Shown piece after piece: positions 1 to 8,279 of a stretch of DNA of 64,000 bases. Source of the DNA: Chloroflexota bacterium (GTDB taxonomy: Bacteria > Chloroflexota > Anaerolineae > Caldilineales > Caldilineaceae). The notes under the pieces were generated by a model. That model was not told the DNA's origin and made no database searches. It worked only from the letters and a program-made list of their open reading frames with translations. The stretch is taken from NCBI GenBank assembly GCA_018969295.1, contig JAGWYN010000019.1, positions 11,952 through 75,951 on the forward strand, read 5' to 3'. Position 1 is the stretch's first letter. Each line of letters opens with the position of its first letter. Both the position numbers and the translations under genes were made by a program.

Positions 1-1
1 T

Positions 2-814
2 CTGCTGGCCGATGGCGTGAGCCCGGTGCAGTGGGTCGAGCTGACCAACCAGAGTGCTGAGCCCGTAGCGTTGTATTCGGCTCAGGACCCGGAGTCGACC
101 TGGTGGCTGGACGGTGTGGCTTTTGGGTTCCCAGCTGCGTTCACGCTGCCGCCTGGGGGGCGGGTGTTGGTGGCAGTCGGGGACCCATCGGCGGCCTGCG
201 CAGCTGCTGTGGCTCCGGCTGGGTGGCAAGTGACAGGCCCGCTGTCGATTCCTCTAGCAGAGAGCGGGGGGCGGCTGCGGTTGCTGGCGCCGTGGCAGAA
301 CACGACGACTGGCCAGGCCAGCGTGCTGTGGGTCGACGAGATTGTATACGACGGGGTAGGACGGCTGGCTGCTACGCCAGGAGCCACCTATTGGCAGCGT
401 GTGGCACCGACTGCACTGGGGGCTGACCGGTTGAACTGGCTTGCAACTGGGGAGCCGCTGGTGGCGGGCGCAGACCCAGCGGTCGCCAGTCTGTGCAGTT
501 TTGTCGCCGAACGCGCCCCTGGGGGGGAGATTCAGGTCAAGTGGTCCGTGCGGGCGCTCCCGGCGGATCAGCAGTTCATCCTGTGGCGGAGCCGCACCCC
601 GGAATTCAGCGACGCAGAAGAGGTGCCGGGCCCCTTTGTGCGCGCCGGGGAGGGCGATCCCACGCTGCTGAGCGTCGTCGACGCCGCAGCGCCGCAAGGG
701 GAGGTCTATTATCGGTTGGAGTGGGTCTCTGCGGGCGGGGCAACAGAGTTCGCCCGCAGTGGCCTGCAGCGCTCGGGTCACAAATTCTACCTGCCGGTCG
801 TTGCCCAGCCCTAG
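2..814 (+). CDS. Secreted lamin-tail/FN3-like protein, 5' partial
   Basis: The reading frame is open to the left window edge, so the N-terminus is missing; the GTG at 17 is only an internal codon. The visible first half (about residues 5-100) has the pattern of a lamin-tail domain: WVELTN near the start, a TLPPGGRVLVAVG strand, then alternating hydrophobic strands. A second beta-rich part (about 165-255) looks fibronectin-III-like, with a 'YYRLEWVS' strand. The protein ends in YLPVVAQP, a short tail common on exported Chloroflexota proteins. It is probably surface-associated; no catalytic residues are seen. The DNA for residues around DAEEVPGPFVRAGE recurs at 2739-2790 beyond the next gene (see repeat entries). 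Confidence 0.7.
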   Translation: MLADGVSPVQWVELTNQSAEPVALYSAQDPESTWWLDGVAFGFPAAFTLPPGGRVLVAVGDPSAACAAAVAPAGWQVTGPLSIPLAESGGRLRLLAPWQNTTTGQASVLWVDEIVYDGVGRLAATPGATYWQRVAPTALGADRLNWLATGEPLVAGADPAVASLCSFVAERAPGGEIQVKWSVRALPADQQFILWRSRTPEFSDAEEVPGPFVRAGEGDPTLLSVVDAAAPQGEVYYRLEWVSAGGATEFARSGLQRSGHKFYLPVVAQP

Positions 815-927
815 CAGATGGCTGCTTCTTCATCGCGAGCGGGCGACGGGTTTTTGCAGACTCTGCCAGAAATCCGCTGCAGCGAGCTGGGCGAGGTTGG
901 GCACCCTGGCGCAGGGGAGGGCGGCAG
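607..927. repeat. Left copy of a split duplicated segment
   Basis: Bases 607-658 (inside the secreted-protein gene) match 2739-2790 almost perfectly, and bases 831-927 (just after that gene) match 2791-2887, which is the 3' end of the HAD hydrolase gene on the minus strand. In the right copy the two blocks are directly joined; here they are separated by about 172 bp (659-830). The left copy of the HAD 3' end is therefore an orphan fragment with no gene attached. The two copies bracket the AAA ATPase gene. Confidence 0.85.
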
Positions 928-1021
928 TCGGTCCACGTTGCCGGCGTCCACGTTATCAGTCTGTCTTTGCTGGCAACGCCTGCCAGTGGACTCTGAAGGT
1001 TGGGAATCCGCGCTGCTGCCG

Positions 1022-2518
1022 TCAGCTCACCCACCTCCCCAGGTCGTGGTCAACTTGCGTCAGATCCAGCAGGCGCACACCGAGCGCTCGCCAGTTTTTG
1101 CCGGTCGGGGGGGTGCTGGCGATTTCCTGGGCGAATGCGTGGCTGGCAGGGGTCCAGCCGGCCCGGGCAAACCCCAGATAGTAGACCTGCCATTGGCCCT
1201 GGCTGGGCACGATCTCCGCCGTCTTTTCGACCAGATCGGTCAGGACACTGCGCCCACTGGGTTCTGGCCCCCACTTGCACTCGCCCAGCACCAGCGTCTT
1301 CGTCATCGAGTTGACACCCACCACATCCACCTGGGCGGTGCGCGTCCAGGCGCTGCCCACCTGATCGACCAGCACGGGCATAGCTTGCTGCGCGCTGGCG
1401 CGCAGGAGCCATTCCCGGCAGAGCTCTTCCCAGGTGTTGGCGCCGATGAAGTCGCGCAGATGACGCTTGATCTCGGCTAACGACTGCTCCTGGACGCCCA
1501 GGGCCAGTTGCGACTGGCGGTTGGCGAGGAAACGATAGTAGAAGCGCAGGTAGGGGTCCACGATATGATAGCGACCCAGCCGCGTGCGTTCTCCCAGCGT
1601 GACTGGCACGCGGCGTTCCACGAAGCCTGCATCCTGCAAGATGCTCAGATATTGGGACACATGGCCCTGGGCCAACCCGCTGAAAGCCGCGATCTCGCCC
1701 TGCGTGCGCGCATTGTTGGCGATGGCGCGCAGGATGCCCACGTAGTTGTGCGGCTCGTTGACAAAATCCTGCAACAGCAGGCGCGGCTCAGCCTGCATCA
1801 GGGTGTTGGCGCTCAGCAACTCGTGCCGGATATTGTCTGAGAGCGTCGCCGCCGGGTCGAGCTGCTCCCAGTAGGCCGGGATGCCACCCCAAATGGCATA
1901 GACCGCCACCCGTTCGTCAGCATCGAAGCGGGGGAAATAACGCGCGGTCATGCCGAAAGGCAAGGGAGGTAAGCGCAGCTGGGCGGTTGCCCGGCCGTAG
2001 AGCGGCGCCTGGTATGACAACGCGTGCCGCAGCATCATCCCGAGATGTGAGCCGCAGATCACCAGGAAGAGATTTGTTTGGCTCAGGGTCTGATCCCACA
2101 GATTCTGCAACTGGCCGGCGATGCTGGGATCGATTTCCAGCAGATAGGTGAACTCATCCAGCAGGAGCGCCAACCGCTCGTTTTGCGCGAGCACGGCCAC
2201 CTGTTGCCACGCCTGCTGCCAGTTGGCGTAAGTGAAATCCTCCGGCGCCTGGGGATTGGCGAAGTTGTAGACTGCCTGGGAGAAGGAACGCAGTTGGTCG
2301 CGGGCCGAGGAGGGTTCGGCGACCCAGTAGAGCACACGCCGGACCGGTGGCCCCTGTCCGGTTTCACCGGTACCGCCCTGGCGCAGCCAGTAGGTCAGCA
2401 GCCTGGTCTTGCCCACGCGGCGCCGGCCATAGAGGATCAGGAGCGTGGCATCCGGCCGTGCCCAGAGGCGATCCAGCAGGTGCAGCTCAGCCTCACGGCC
2501 CACAAACAACGATTTCAT
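1022..2518 (-). CDS. AAA ATPase with DUF234-type C-terminal nuclease-like domain
   Basis: A 498-residue protein of the 'archaeal ATPase / DUF234' type, which also occurs in many bacteria. It begins with the VGREAEL motif, followed by Walker A GRRRVGKTR (about residues 31-39) and a Walker B-like LALLLDEF near 120. A winged-helix-like stretch lies around 265-310. The C-terminal domain carries D...GECKW near 405-425, which resembles a PD-(D/E)xK nuclease core. The biochemical role of such proteins is unknown; mobility or defence functions have been suggested. I chose ATG at 2518; one codon upstream is a TTG with the same frame. An AAGG lies about 10 nt upstream. The gene stands alone on the minus strand between the two copies of a duplicated host segment, which suggests insertion as a unit. 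Confidence 0.85.
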   Translation of the reverse strand: MKSLFVGREAELHLLDRLWARPDATLLILYGRRRVGKTRLLTYWLRQGGTGETGQGPPVRRVLYWVAEPSSARDQLRSFSQAVYNFANPQAPEDFTYANWQQAWQQVAVLAQNERLALLLDEFTYLLEIDPSIAGQLQNLWDQTLSQTNLFLVICGSHLGMMLRHALSYQAPLYGRATAQLRLPPLPFGMTARYFPRFDADERVAVYAIWGGIPAYWEQLDPAATLSDNIRHELLSANTLMQAEPRLLLQDFVNEPHNYVGILRAIANNARTQGEIAAFSGLAQGHVSQYLSILQDAGFVERRVPVTLGERTRLGRYHIVDPYLRFYYRFLANRQSQLALGVQEQSLAEIKRHLRDFIGANTWEELCREWLLRASAQQAMPVLVDQVGSAWTRTAQVDVVGVNSMTKTLVLGECKWGPEPSGRSVLTDLVEKTAEIVPSQGQWQVYYLGFARAGWTPASHAFAQEIASTPPTGKNWRALGVRLLDLTQVDHDLGRWVS

Positions 2519-2738
2519 CAATGTTATACCTTATCTTTATGATAATTTATCCGTATAATATAGATGATCCAGCCAGGTGTCAAGAACCGGGGGCGCACTG
2601 CCGCCTGAGCTGTGGCTTCAGCCAGACTGTTTGCTTATTTCAGACCATCTGTACCAGACGCGCTGGAGGCTGGGCGGCAAGCGAATCGCACGCCTATGTT
2701 GGCGCGTCTACAGGATAGCGAAGTACTTCCTGGTTGAA
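2519..2738. promoter_or_regulatory. AT-rich upstream region of the AAA ATPase gene
   Basis: Bases 2522-2565 are strikingly AT-rich compared with the rest of the window and contain several TATAAT-like hexamers on the minus strand (for example TATAAC at about 2525-2530) and a small inverted repeat TTATC/GATAA at 2531-2545. This is the natural promoter position for the ATPase gene, but I cannot assign one definite -35/-10 pair. Bases 2566-2738 show no gene. Confidence 0.45.
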
Positions 2739-2887
2739 CAGCGACGCAGAAGAGGTGCCGGGCCCCTTTGTGCGCGCCGGGGAGAGCGATCATCGCGAGG
2801 GGGCGGCGGGTTTTTGCAGACTCTGCCAGAAATCAGGTGCAGCGAGCTGGGCGAGGTTGGGCACCCTGGCGCAGGGGAGGGCGGCAG
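2739..2887. repeat. Right copy of the duplicated segment (joined form)
   Basis: Copy of 607-658 fused directly to a copy of 831-927. The first 52 bp are a displaced fragment of the secreted-protein gene and would encode DAEEVPGPFVRAGE in the plus frame; the remainder is the functional 3' end of the HAD hydrolase gene. Similarity stops near 2887. A few substitutions separate the copies, so the duplication is not brand new. Confidence 0.85.
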
Positions 2888-3488
2888 GTGCAGCCAGCAG
2901 CCGGTCCAACTCCTCGCTTTGCGCCAGGGTGCCGACGGCTACGCTGCGCATGCCGGCCCGTTGGGCTGCTTCAACCCCGTGGATGCTGTCTTCGATGACA
3001 ACGCACTGGGCGGGTGCCACGCCGGCGACAGTCGCGCAGCGCAGAAAAATGGCGGGGTTTGGCTTGCCCTGGGGCAGGTGTGTGCCCGAGACCAGCGCCA
3101 AAAAATAATCGGCGATGGCGAGGGCGTGGACGCTGGCCGCAATATTGGCCATCGGGCCTGAAGAGCCGACGACCTGCACCATGCCTTGGCTGCGAAAGAA
3201 AGCCAGCCAGTCGAGGACGCCGGGCAGCGGCTGCAGCACACCAGGGTGGAGCAGGCTGCGGAAAGTGCTTTCCTTTTCGTCGGCGATGGCGGACAGCTGG
3301 GGGCGTGACCTATGCCTGAATCGGCTGCCCAGGATGTCGAGGTTGTTCCGCCCGTAGGTGGAGATGAATTCCTGGTAGGTGAAGGGTTCACCGTGCTGCT
3401 GCAGGGTGGTTTGCCAGGCCTGGTAGTGCAGTGCCGTGGAGTCTGCCAGAGTTCCGTCCAGGTCCCAGAGAATTGCTTGGATGGTCAT
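2790..3488 (-). CDS. HAD-superfamily hydrolase (beta-phosphoglucomutase-like)
   Basis: The 232-residue protein begins MTIQAILWDLDGTLADS, the HAD motif I with both catalytic aspartates (DLDGT). It has the alpha-helical cap typical of subclass IA, a GSSGP motif II (Ser), the motif III lysine in QGKPNPAIF, and motif IV VIEDSIHGVEAA. These indicate a small-molecule phosphatase or phosphoglucomutase of the YcjU/PGMB group; the substrate is unknown. The frame is open further upstream to 3758, but the family start fits ATG at 3488. The last 97 bp are duplicated at 831-927, and the stop codon lies at the junction of the duplication (2790-2792), so the natural C-terminus may have been altered. Confidence 0.9.
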   Translation of the reverse strand: MTIQAILWDLDGTLADSTALHYQAWQTTLQQHGEPFTYQEFISTYGRNNLDILGSRFRHRSRPQLSAIADEKESTFRSLLHPGVLQPLPGVLDWLAFFRSQGMVQVVGSSGPMANIAASVHALAIADYFLALVSGTHLPQGKPNPAIFLRCATVAGVAPAQCVVIEDSIHGVEAAQRAGMRSVAVGTLAQSEELDRLLAAPAALPCARVPNLAQLAAPDFWQSLQKPAAPSR

Positions 3489-3512
3489 ATCCGATTGCCG
3501 TGCCCTGTCTTT

Positions 3513-3547
3513 TGTCTGTGAGCGCTGTCTGTGAGCGCTGTCTGTGA
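3513..3547. repeat. 13-bp tandem repeat, about 2.7 copies
   Basis: The unit TGTCTGTGAGCGC occurs at 3513-3525 and 3526-3538, followed by a partial third copy. It lies 25 bp upstream of the HAD hydrolase start, so it would be in that gene's promoter or leader. Confidence 0.85.
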
Positions 3548-3640
3548 AAAGGATCGTTTTGTTTAGAAATATCGGATCCGCGCGATTTTGGCAAATCGGC
3601 AGGGGGCTGATGCCAGCTTGTGCGCATGAACGCTGCAAGA

Positions 3641-3680
3641 AAAGTCCCACCGATGTAGAATCGACGGGACTTTTTCTTTT
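3641..3680 (+). terminator. Rho-independent terminator-like hairpin
   Basis: The arms AAAGTCCC (3641-3648) and GGGACTTT (3666-3673) pair perfectly, the inner CGAT/ATCG also pairs, the loop is GTAGA, and a T-rich tract (TTCTTTT) follows on the plus strand. The shape is that of an intrinsic terminator. No plus-strand gene lies upstream, so it would end either an unannotated short RNA or transcripts running antisense to the HAD gene. Confidence 0.55.
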
Positions 3681-3927
3681 TGAAAGCCCTTGGGCTGGGT
3701 GCCTTTGGGACTTTCTCGAGTCGGTGAGAAGGGCACCGACTTCGGAACAACAGCGCACCTATAGAATCGTTTTTTTGTCTAAGAATGAGATGAAGGCTGG
3801 CTGAGAATTCGATTAAAAACAGCGCTCTGTTGTCTGGGATTTCAGCACAGGCTGCTGTCGTTGCAACCGACAGCGAGGCAGCTCTCGAATATCTGAAGCC
3901 AGGATCACAGTGAGCAACTGCTCTGGA

Positions 3928-3936
3928 TGGTATAGT
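3928..3936 (+). promoter_or_regulatory. Extended -10 element upstream of the exchanger gene
   Basis: TGGTATAGT fits the extended -10 form TGnTATAAT. No good -35 is visible at the expected spacing. The predicted leader to the ATG at 4026 is about 80 nt. The same nonamer precedes the Fur-family gene at 11531. Confidence 0.4.
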
Positions 3937-4025
3937 CTGTGGCCAAAGCGGCGCTTTTACAGCCAAAAAGTGCCGGATCGTTCGAACAAAATGTGAAAAA
4001 GCGCCATCGGGAGGGGCTGAACGCC

Positions 4026-5129
4026 ATGTGGATGATAGGGCTTTTGATTGTGGGAGGGTTGGTCGTTTTGGTGGCAGGAGCCGAGGTTCTGGTGCGGGGG
4101 GCGAGCCGGCTGGCGACTGCGCTGGGGATCTCTCCGCTCATTATCGGGTTGACGGTGGTCGCCTTTGGAACCAGTTCACCCGAGCTGGCGGTCAGCTTGC
4201 AGTCTGCCTTCAACGGCCAGCCCGATCTGGCGGTCGGCAACGTTGTGGGCAGCAACATTCTCAACGTGCTGTTGATCCTTGGCTTGTCTGCCTTGATTGT
4301 TCCGCTGGTGGTTGCCCAGCAGCTTGTGCGGCTGGATGTGCCGATCATGATCGGCGCCTCGCTGCTGGTCTGGGGATTGGCTCTTGACAGTGGGATTGAG
4401 CGTTGGGAAGGCTTGCTGCTGGTCTTGCTGATGGTCGGCTATGTTGTTTTTTTGGTCAGACAGAGTCTCCAGGAAAAACAATCGGCTGTGAGCGCCGAAT
4501 ACGAGCAGGAATATGGAGGGAACAACGGCAGAGGAGGGCGTCAGATCGGGGTCAACCTGACGCTGGTCGCGGTGGGGCTGGCCATGCTGGTTCTGGGTTC
4601 ACGATTTTTTGTGCAAGGGGCCAGCGATCTGGCGCGTCTTTTGGGGTTGAGCGATCTGGTGATCGGGTTGACGATCGTGGCTTTGGGCACCTCGCTGCCT
4701 GAGGTAGCGGCATCGGTCATGGCAGCTCTCAAGGGAGAGCGTGACATTGCTGTCGGCAACGTCGTCGGCAGCAACATTTTCAACCTGCTGTCTGTGCTGG
4801 CGCTGACCGCACTTTTGTCACCCAACGGTGTTCCTGTCTCGGCAAGCGCCCTTAACCTGGATTTGCCGTTCATGGTGGCTGTGGCCTTTGCCTGTTTGCC
4901 CATCTTCCTCACGCGCAACCTGATCGACCGTTGGGAGGGCGCCCTGTTTTTGGGGTACTACATCGCCTATACCCTCTATCTTTTTCTGGATGGTTCTGGC
5001 CACCCGGCGGCGCAACAATATCGAACTTTCATGCTGGTCTTTGTTGCGCCCCTGACGGCGGTCACACTGCTGGTAAGTGTCTGGCGCGAGTGGCGCCGCC
5101 GACAGCAACCTGAGCTGGCAGCCCGCTGA
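4026..5129 (+). CDS. Calcium/sodium antiporter, CaCA family (YrbG-like)
   Basis: A 367-residue integral membrane protein with about ten hydrophobic segments and the two inverted alpha repeats of the Ca2+/cation antiporter family. Repeat 1 has GTSSPELAVS and VGNVVGSN; repeat 2 has GTSLPEVAAS and VGNVVGSN. The acidic residues in GTSxPE are the ion ligands in the family. It exchanges Ca2+ (or another divalent cation) for Na+ or H+ across the cytoplasmic membrane. The start is ATG 4026, eight bases after a GGGAGGGG ribosome-binding site; the frame is open 29 codons further up without a better signal. It is convergent with the ABC importer operon, with 82 bp between the stop codons and no clear terminator. 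Confidence 0.92.
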   Translation: MWMIGLLIVGGLVVLVAGAEVLVRGASRLATALGISPLIIGLTVVAFGTSSPELAVSLQSAFNGQPDLAVGNVVGSNILNVLLILGLSALIVPLVVAQQLVRLDVPIMIGASLLVWGLALDSGIERWEGLLLVLLMVGYVVFLVRQSLQEKQSAVSAEYEQEYGGNNGRGGRQIGVNLTLVAVGLAMLVLGSRFFVQGASDLARLLGLSDLVIGLTIVALGTSLPEVAASVMAALKGERDIAVGNVVGSNIFNLLSVLALTALLSPNGVPVSASALNLDLPFMVAVAFACLPIFLTRNLIDRWEGALFLGYYIAYTLYLFLDGSGHPAAQQYRTFMLVFVAPLTAVTLLVSVWREWRRRQQPELAAR

Positions 5130-5211
5130 AATGTCTTCTGGCCCGAGCCTGGCGTTGGACAGAGCTTGGGGCCGAGCCTTCGTCGACGGGTGGGGGCAGG
5201 AGAAGTCCCTG

Positions 5212-7305
5212 CTACACCGACAGGGTCTCCGACTCCAAGCGCTGCAAGGTAGCCAGCGGCAGGTGACAAAGAATCTGGTGGCCGGGCGAAGCTTCCTGGT
5301 AGACCGGGGCTTCTGTCTGGCAGCGCTGGCCGCCGTCGGGCATCCAGGAACGCCGTGGGCAGCGGGTGTGAAAGCGGCAGCCGGTCGGCGGATTGATCGC
5401 GCTCGGCACTTCGCCTTCCAGCCGGATGCGGCTTCTCTGCAGGGTTGGATCGGGTTCGGGGACAGCGGAGAGCAGGGCTTCGGTGTATGGGTGGTAGGGC
5501 GGCGCGTAGAGCGCGTCGACAGGCCCGCTTTCGACAATCTGTCCAAGATACATGACGGCGACCTGGTCGGCGATGAAGCGTACCACGCTCAGGTCGTGGG
5601 CGATGAGGATCAGGGTGGTCTGGTTGGCTGCTTGGACTTCGAGCAGCAGGTTGAGGATGGCGGCCTGGACGGAGACGTCCAGCGCGCTGACCGGTTCGTC
5701 GCAGAGAATCAGGCTGGGCTGGCTGGCCAGGGCGCGGGCGATTCCAACCCGCTGTTTTTCGCCGCCGCTGAGCTGGCGCGGGTAGCGGTCGTAGTAGGTT
5801 TGGTTGAGCCGCACTGCGCGCAGCAGCCGGACCACCTCGTCGCGTATCTGGCTGCGCGGCACGGTGTGGAAACGTTCCAGCGGTCGGGCGATCTGCTGGC
5901 CTACGGTGTAGGAGGGGTTCATGGTGGAGTCAGGGTTTTGAAAGACCATTTGCAGCTCACGGATTGTCTCCAGCGTGCGTCGGGAGAGGGGCTGGTGAAT
6001 CTCCATCCCCATAAATTCCAACGAGCCGTGGTCGATCCCTTCCAGGCCGATGATGCTTTTGACCAGTGTGCTTTTGCCTGAGCCGGATTCGCCGACGATG
6101 CCCAGGGTGGTTCCTTTGTCCACCTTCAGCGAGACATCGTCGACTGCTTTGACCGACCTTCTCTTTTCGAGCCCGACCAGACTGGCCAGGGAAGTGCCGG
6201 GCACAGGGTAGGCTTTGTGCAGATGGCTGCCGGTCAGGAGCAGGGAAGGGGACGCAGGGGAGGTCTTGGGGGGGGGCATTTCCGCCTCTGCAGGGGGGGT
6301 CCAGCGTTGGGGGTCAATTTGTTCTGTCAGGTGGCAACGCACCTGTGTGCCGCTGGGCAGGGAGCGCAAGAGCGGGGCTTCGGTCCGGCAGCGTTCTTCT
6401 GCGTACTGGCAGCGGGTGCTGAAGAGACATCCGGCCGGTCGTTCGTCGGGGCGGGGCACGCGGCCTGGGATGGGAAAGAGCATGCTGCTGTTTTTGTCGG
6501 TGCCCAGACGGGGGACACAGCGAATCAGCCCTTGGGTGTAAGGATGGCGAGGGCTTTGAAAAATTTCGGTGACGGTCGCCTGTTCGACGATCTCGCCTGC
6601 GTACATCACAGCGACGCGGTCGCAGATGCGGGCGATCACGCCGAGGTTGTGGCTGATGAAGAGGAGGGCGGTCTCCAGGGTCTGGCGCAGTTCAGCCACC
6701 AAATCGAGGACAGCCGCTTCGACGGTGACATCCAGCGCCGTGGTGGGTTCGTCCAGGATGAGCAGGGCAGGGTCGTTGAGCAGCGCCATGGCGATCACCA
6801 CGCGCTGCTGCTGTCCCCCAGAAATCTGGTGGGGATAGCGGTCGAGCAGCCCGGCTGCGTCGGGCATATGAACCCGTTTCAGCGTTTCAATGCAGCGGGT
6901 AGTAGCCTCTGCCTTGCTCATCTGTTGGTGGACCCTCAGCACTTCGCGCATCTGTTCGCCCAGTTGCAGCGCAGGGTTGAGCGCCTGCAGCGGATCTTGG
7001 AAGACCATGGCGATGCGATTGCCGCGCAGCTGCTGCAGCTGGCGGTCCGATCGGCCGACCAACTCCTGGCCTTCGAAGCGGATCGAGCCGCTCTGGATGA
7101 ATCCATTGGCACCCAGAAAATTGACGATCGACCAGCCCAGCGTGCTTTTGCCGCAGCCGGACTCGCCGACGATGCCCAAGGTCTCGCCTGGTTTGAGGGT
7201 CAGCGAGACGTTGCGCAGCGCCTGGATCCGGGCAGTGCGGGTGCGGTAGCTGACGGTCAGGTCCTGCACGGCGAGCAACGGTTCAGGAGAGGGTGGCAGG
7301 TTCAT
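5212..7305 (-). CDS. Fused double ATPase of a peptide/nickel-type ABC importer (DppD-DppF fusion)
   Basis: The 697-residue protein contains two complete ABC ATPase domains in tandem. Domain 1 has Walker A GESGCGKST (about 46-54) and signature ISGGQQQR (about 160). Domain 2 has Walker A GESGSGKST (about 407) and signature LSGGEKQR (about 514). Each is followed by the oligopeptide-transporter C-terminal region with HPYT and a cysteine cluster (FSTRC.., FHTRC..) that may hold an iron-sulfur cluster in this family. Normally DppD and DppF are separate chains. The proline-rich linker is encoded by a run of nine C on the coding strand (6268-6276). The start is ATG 7305 with AAGGA six bases upstream. 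It is the last gene of a four-gene operon and energises import of peptides, nickel or opine-like solutes. Confidence 0.92.
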   Translation of the reverse strand: MNLPPSPEPLLAVQDLTVSYRTRTARIQALRNVSLTLKPGETLGIVGESGCGKSTLGWSIVNFLGANGFIQSGSIRFEGQELVGRSDRQLQQLRGNRIAMVFQDPLQALNPALQLGEQMREVLRVHQQMSKAEATTRCIETLKRVHMPDAAGLLDRYPHQISGGQQQRVVIAMALLNDPALLILDEPTTALDVTVEAAVLDLVAELRQTLETALLFISHNLGVIARICDRVAVMYAGEIVEQATVTEIFQSPRHPYTQGLIRCVPRLGTDKNSSMLFPIPGRVPRPDERPAGCLFSTRCQYAEERCRTEAPLLRSLPSGTQVRCHLTEQIDPQRWTPPAEAEMPPPKTSPASPSLLLTGSHLHKAYPVPGTSLASLVGLEKRRSVKAVDDVSLKVDKGTTLGIVGESGSGKSTLVKSIIGLEGIDHGSLEFMGMEIHQPLSRRTLETIRELQMVFQNPDSTMNPSYTVGQQIARPLERFHTVPRSQIRDEVVRLLRAVRLNQTYYDRYPRQLSGGEKQRVGIARALASQPSLILCDEPVSALDVSVQAAILNLLLEVQAANQTTLILIAHDLSVVRFIADQVAVMYLGQIVESGPVDALYAPPYHPYTEALLSAVPEPDPTLQRSRIRLEGEVPSAINPPTGCRFHTRCPRRSWMPDGGQRCQTEAPVYQEASPGHQILCHLPLATLQRLESETLSV

Positions 7306-7328
7306 GTGGAATCCTTGGATGGGCATTC

Positions 7329-8252
7329 TTACTGTTGGTAGCGAGTGAGCTCCTCGCGCAGCCCATCGGCGAAGAGGTTGACCCCGATCACCAGGGTCGC
7401 GATGGCCAATGCGGGCCACAGGATGGCGATGGGGTTGGCGTAGATATACTTGCGGGCATCGTTGACCATGCTGCCCCAGTCTGGGTCTGGCGGTGGCAGC
7501 CCGAGACCAAGGAACCCGAGCGTGCCGATTGCAAAGATGGCGTAGCCGACCCGCAGCATGGCATCGACCAGAATTGGGCCACGGGCATTGGGGAGGATTT
7601 CGCGCAACATAATGTAGTTGGCTGACTCCCCGCGCGTTTCGGCGGCACGGATATACTCGCGTGTTTTGATATCGAGCGTCAGCCCGCGCACCAGGCGTGC
7701 GACCCCTGGTGCACCAGTGATTGTAATTGCCAGAACGACGACGACATCCCCGCTGCCCAGCGCTGTGACGATCACCAGATAGAGCACAATTACTGGAAAA
7801 GCGATCAAGGCGTCCAGCAGCTGCATAATCGCCTGGTCGACACGGCCGCCCCGATAGCCGGCGTTGACCCCGAGCAGCCCGCCGACCACCACAGCGCCGA
7901 TCACCCCCCAGAGTGCTACTCCCCCTGGGACAACGACCTGGGGGTCGGTGGAGAGGCGAGTTTTGAGCAACACCACCTGCGTGCCGGCCATGACCCGCGA
8001 CCAGATGTCCCTGCCCAGGTGGTCAGTGCCCATCCAGTTGGTGGAGGTGGGGGGCAGATTGGCGTCGAAGGCCTGGGCATTGGGGGGGTGGGGGGTCCAG
8101 ACCAGGCTGAGCAGGCCGATCCCGAGCCAAAAAAGCACCACTGCCAGCCCAGTGACAGCCGTGCGCGAGCCGAGGAGGATCGACAGGATGTTGGCCAGCT
8201 TGCGAAGCAGCCCTGGCGGTTGGGTGGGGGGGGAGAGGGTCGTCGAGTTCAA
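7329..8252 (-). CDS. ABC importer permease, DppC-like
   Basis: Inner-membrane permease with a first membrane span near the N-terminus (GLAVVLFWLGIGLLSL), the GTDHLGRD motif typical of DppC/OppC, and about five later spans. The cytoplasmic coupling loop reads YIRAAETRGES. It forms the channel with the preceding DppB-like protein. I prefer the TTG start at 8252 because AAGGAG lies six bases upstream; a GTG at 8279, directly after the stop of the upstream gene, is the alternative and would add nine residues. The stop lies 24 bp before the ATPase start. Confidence 0.9.
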   Translation of the reverse strand: MNSTTLSPPTQPPGLLRKLANILSILLGSRTAVTGLAVVLFWLGIGLLSLVWTPHPPNAQAFDANLPPTSTNWMGTDHLGRDIWSRVMAGTQVVLLKTRLSTDPQVVVPGGVALWGVIGAVVVGGLLGVNAGYRGGRVDQAIMQLLDALIAFPVIVLYLVIVTALGSGDVVVVLAITITGAPGVARLVRGLTLDIKTREYIRAAETRGESANYIMLREILPNARGPILVDAMLRVGYAIFAIGTLGFLGLGLPPPDPDWGSMVNDARKYIYANPIAILWPALAIATLVIGVNLFADGLREELTRYQQ

Positions 8253-8279
8253 ATGGGTCTCCTTCCAGAGCCAGTGCAC

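Larger units (their letters stand above)
3489..4025. other. 537-bp divergent intergenic region with hairpins and a short tandem repeat
   Basis: No convincing gene lies here. It holds a 13-bp tandem repeat (3513-3547), a terminator-like hairpin (3641-3680), a second hairpin (3719-3741; 8-bp perfect stem, 7-nt loop) and an extended -10 element TGGTATAGT at 3928-3936 upstream of the cation exchanger. The short open frames in it have no recognisable protein character. Confidence 0.55.

Noticed and set aside
3544..3804. 86-codon plus-strand frame in the long spacer
   Set aside because: It runs through a terminator-like hairpin, lacks a ribosome-binding site and resembles no protein; the hairpin reading is simpler.
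5130..5211. Terminator between the exchanger and importer ATPase genes
   Set aside because: Only a direct repeat of a GGCCCGAGCC-like string is seen; no stem with U-run.
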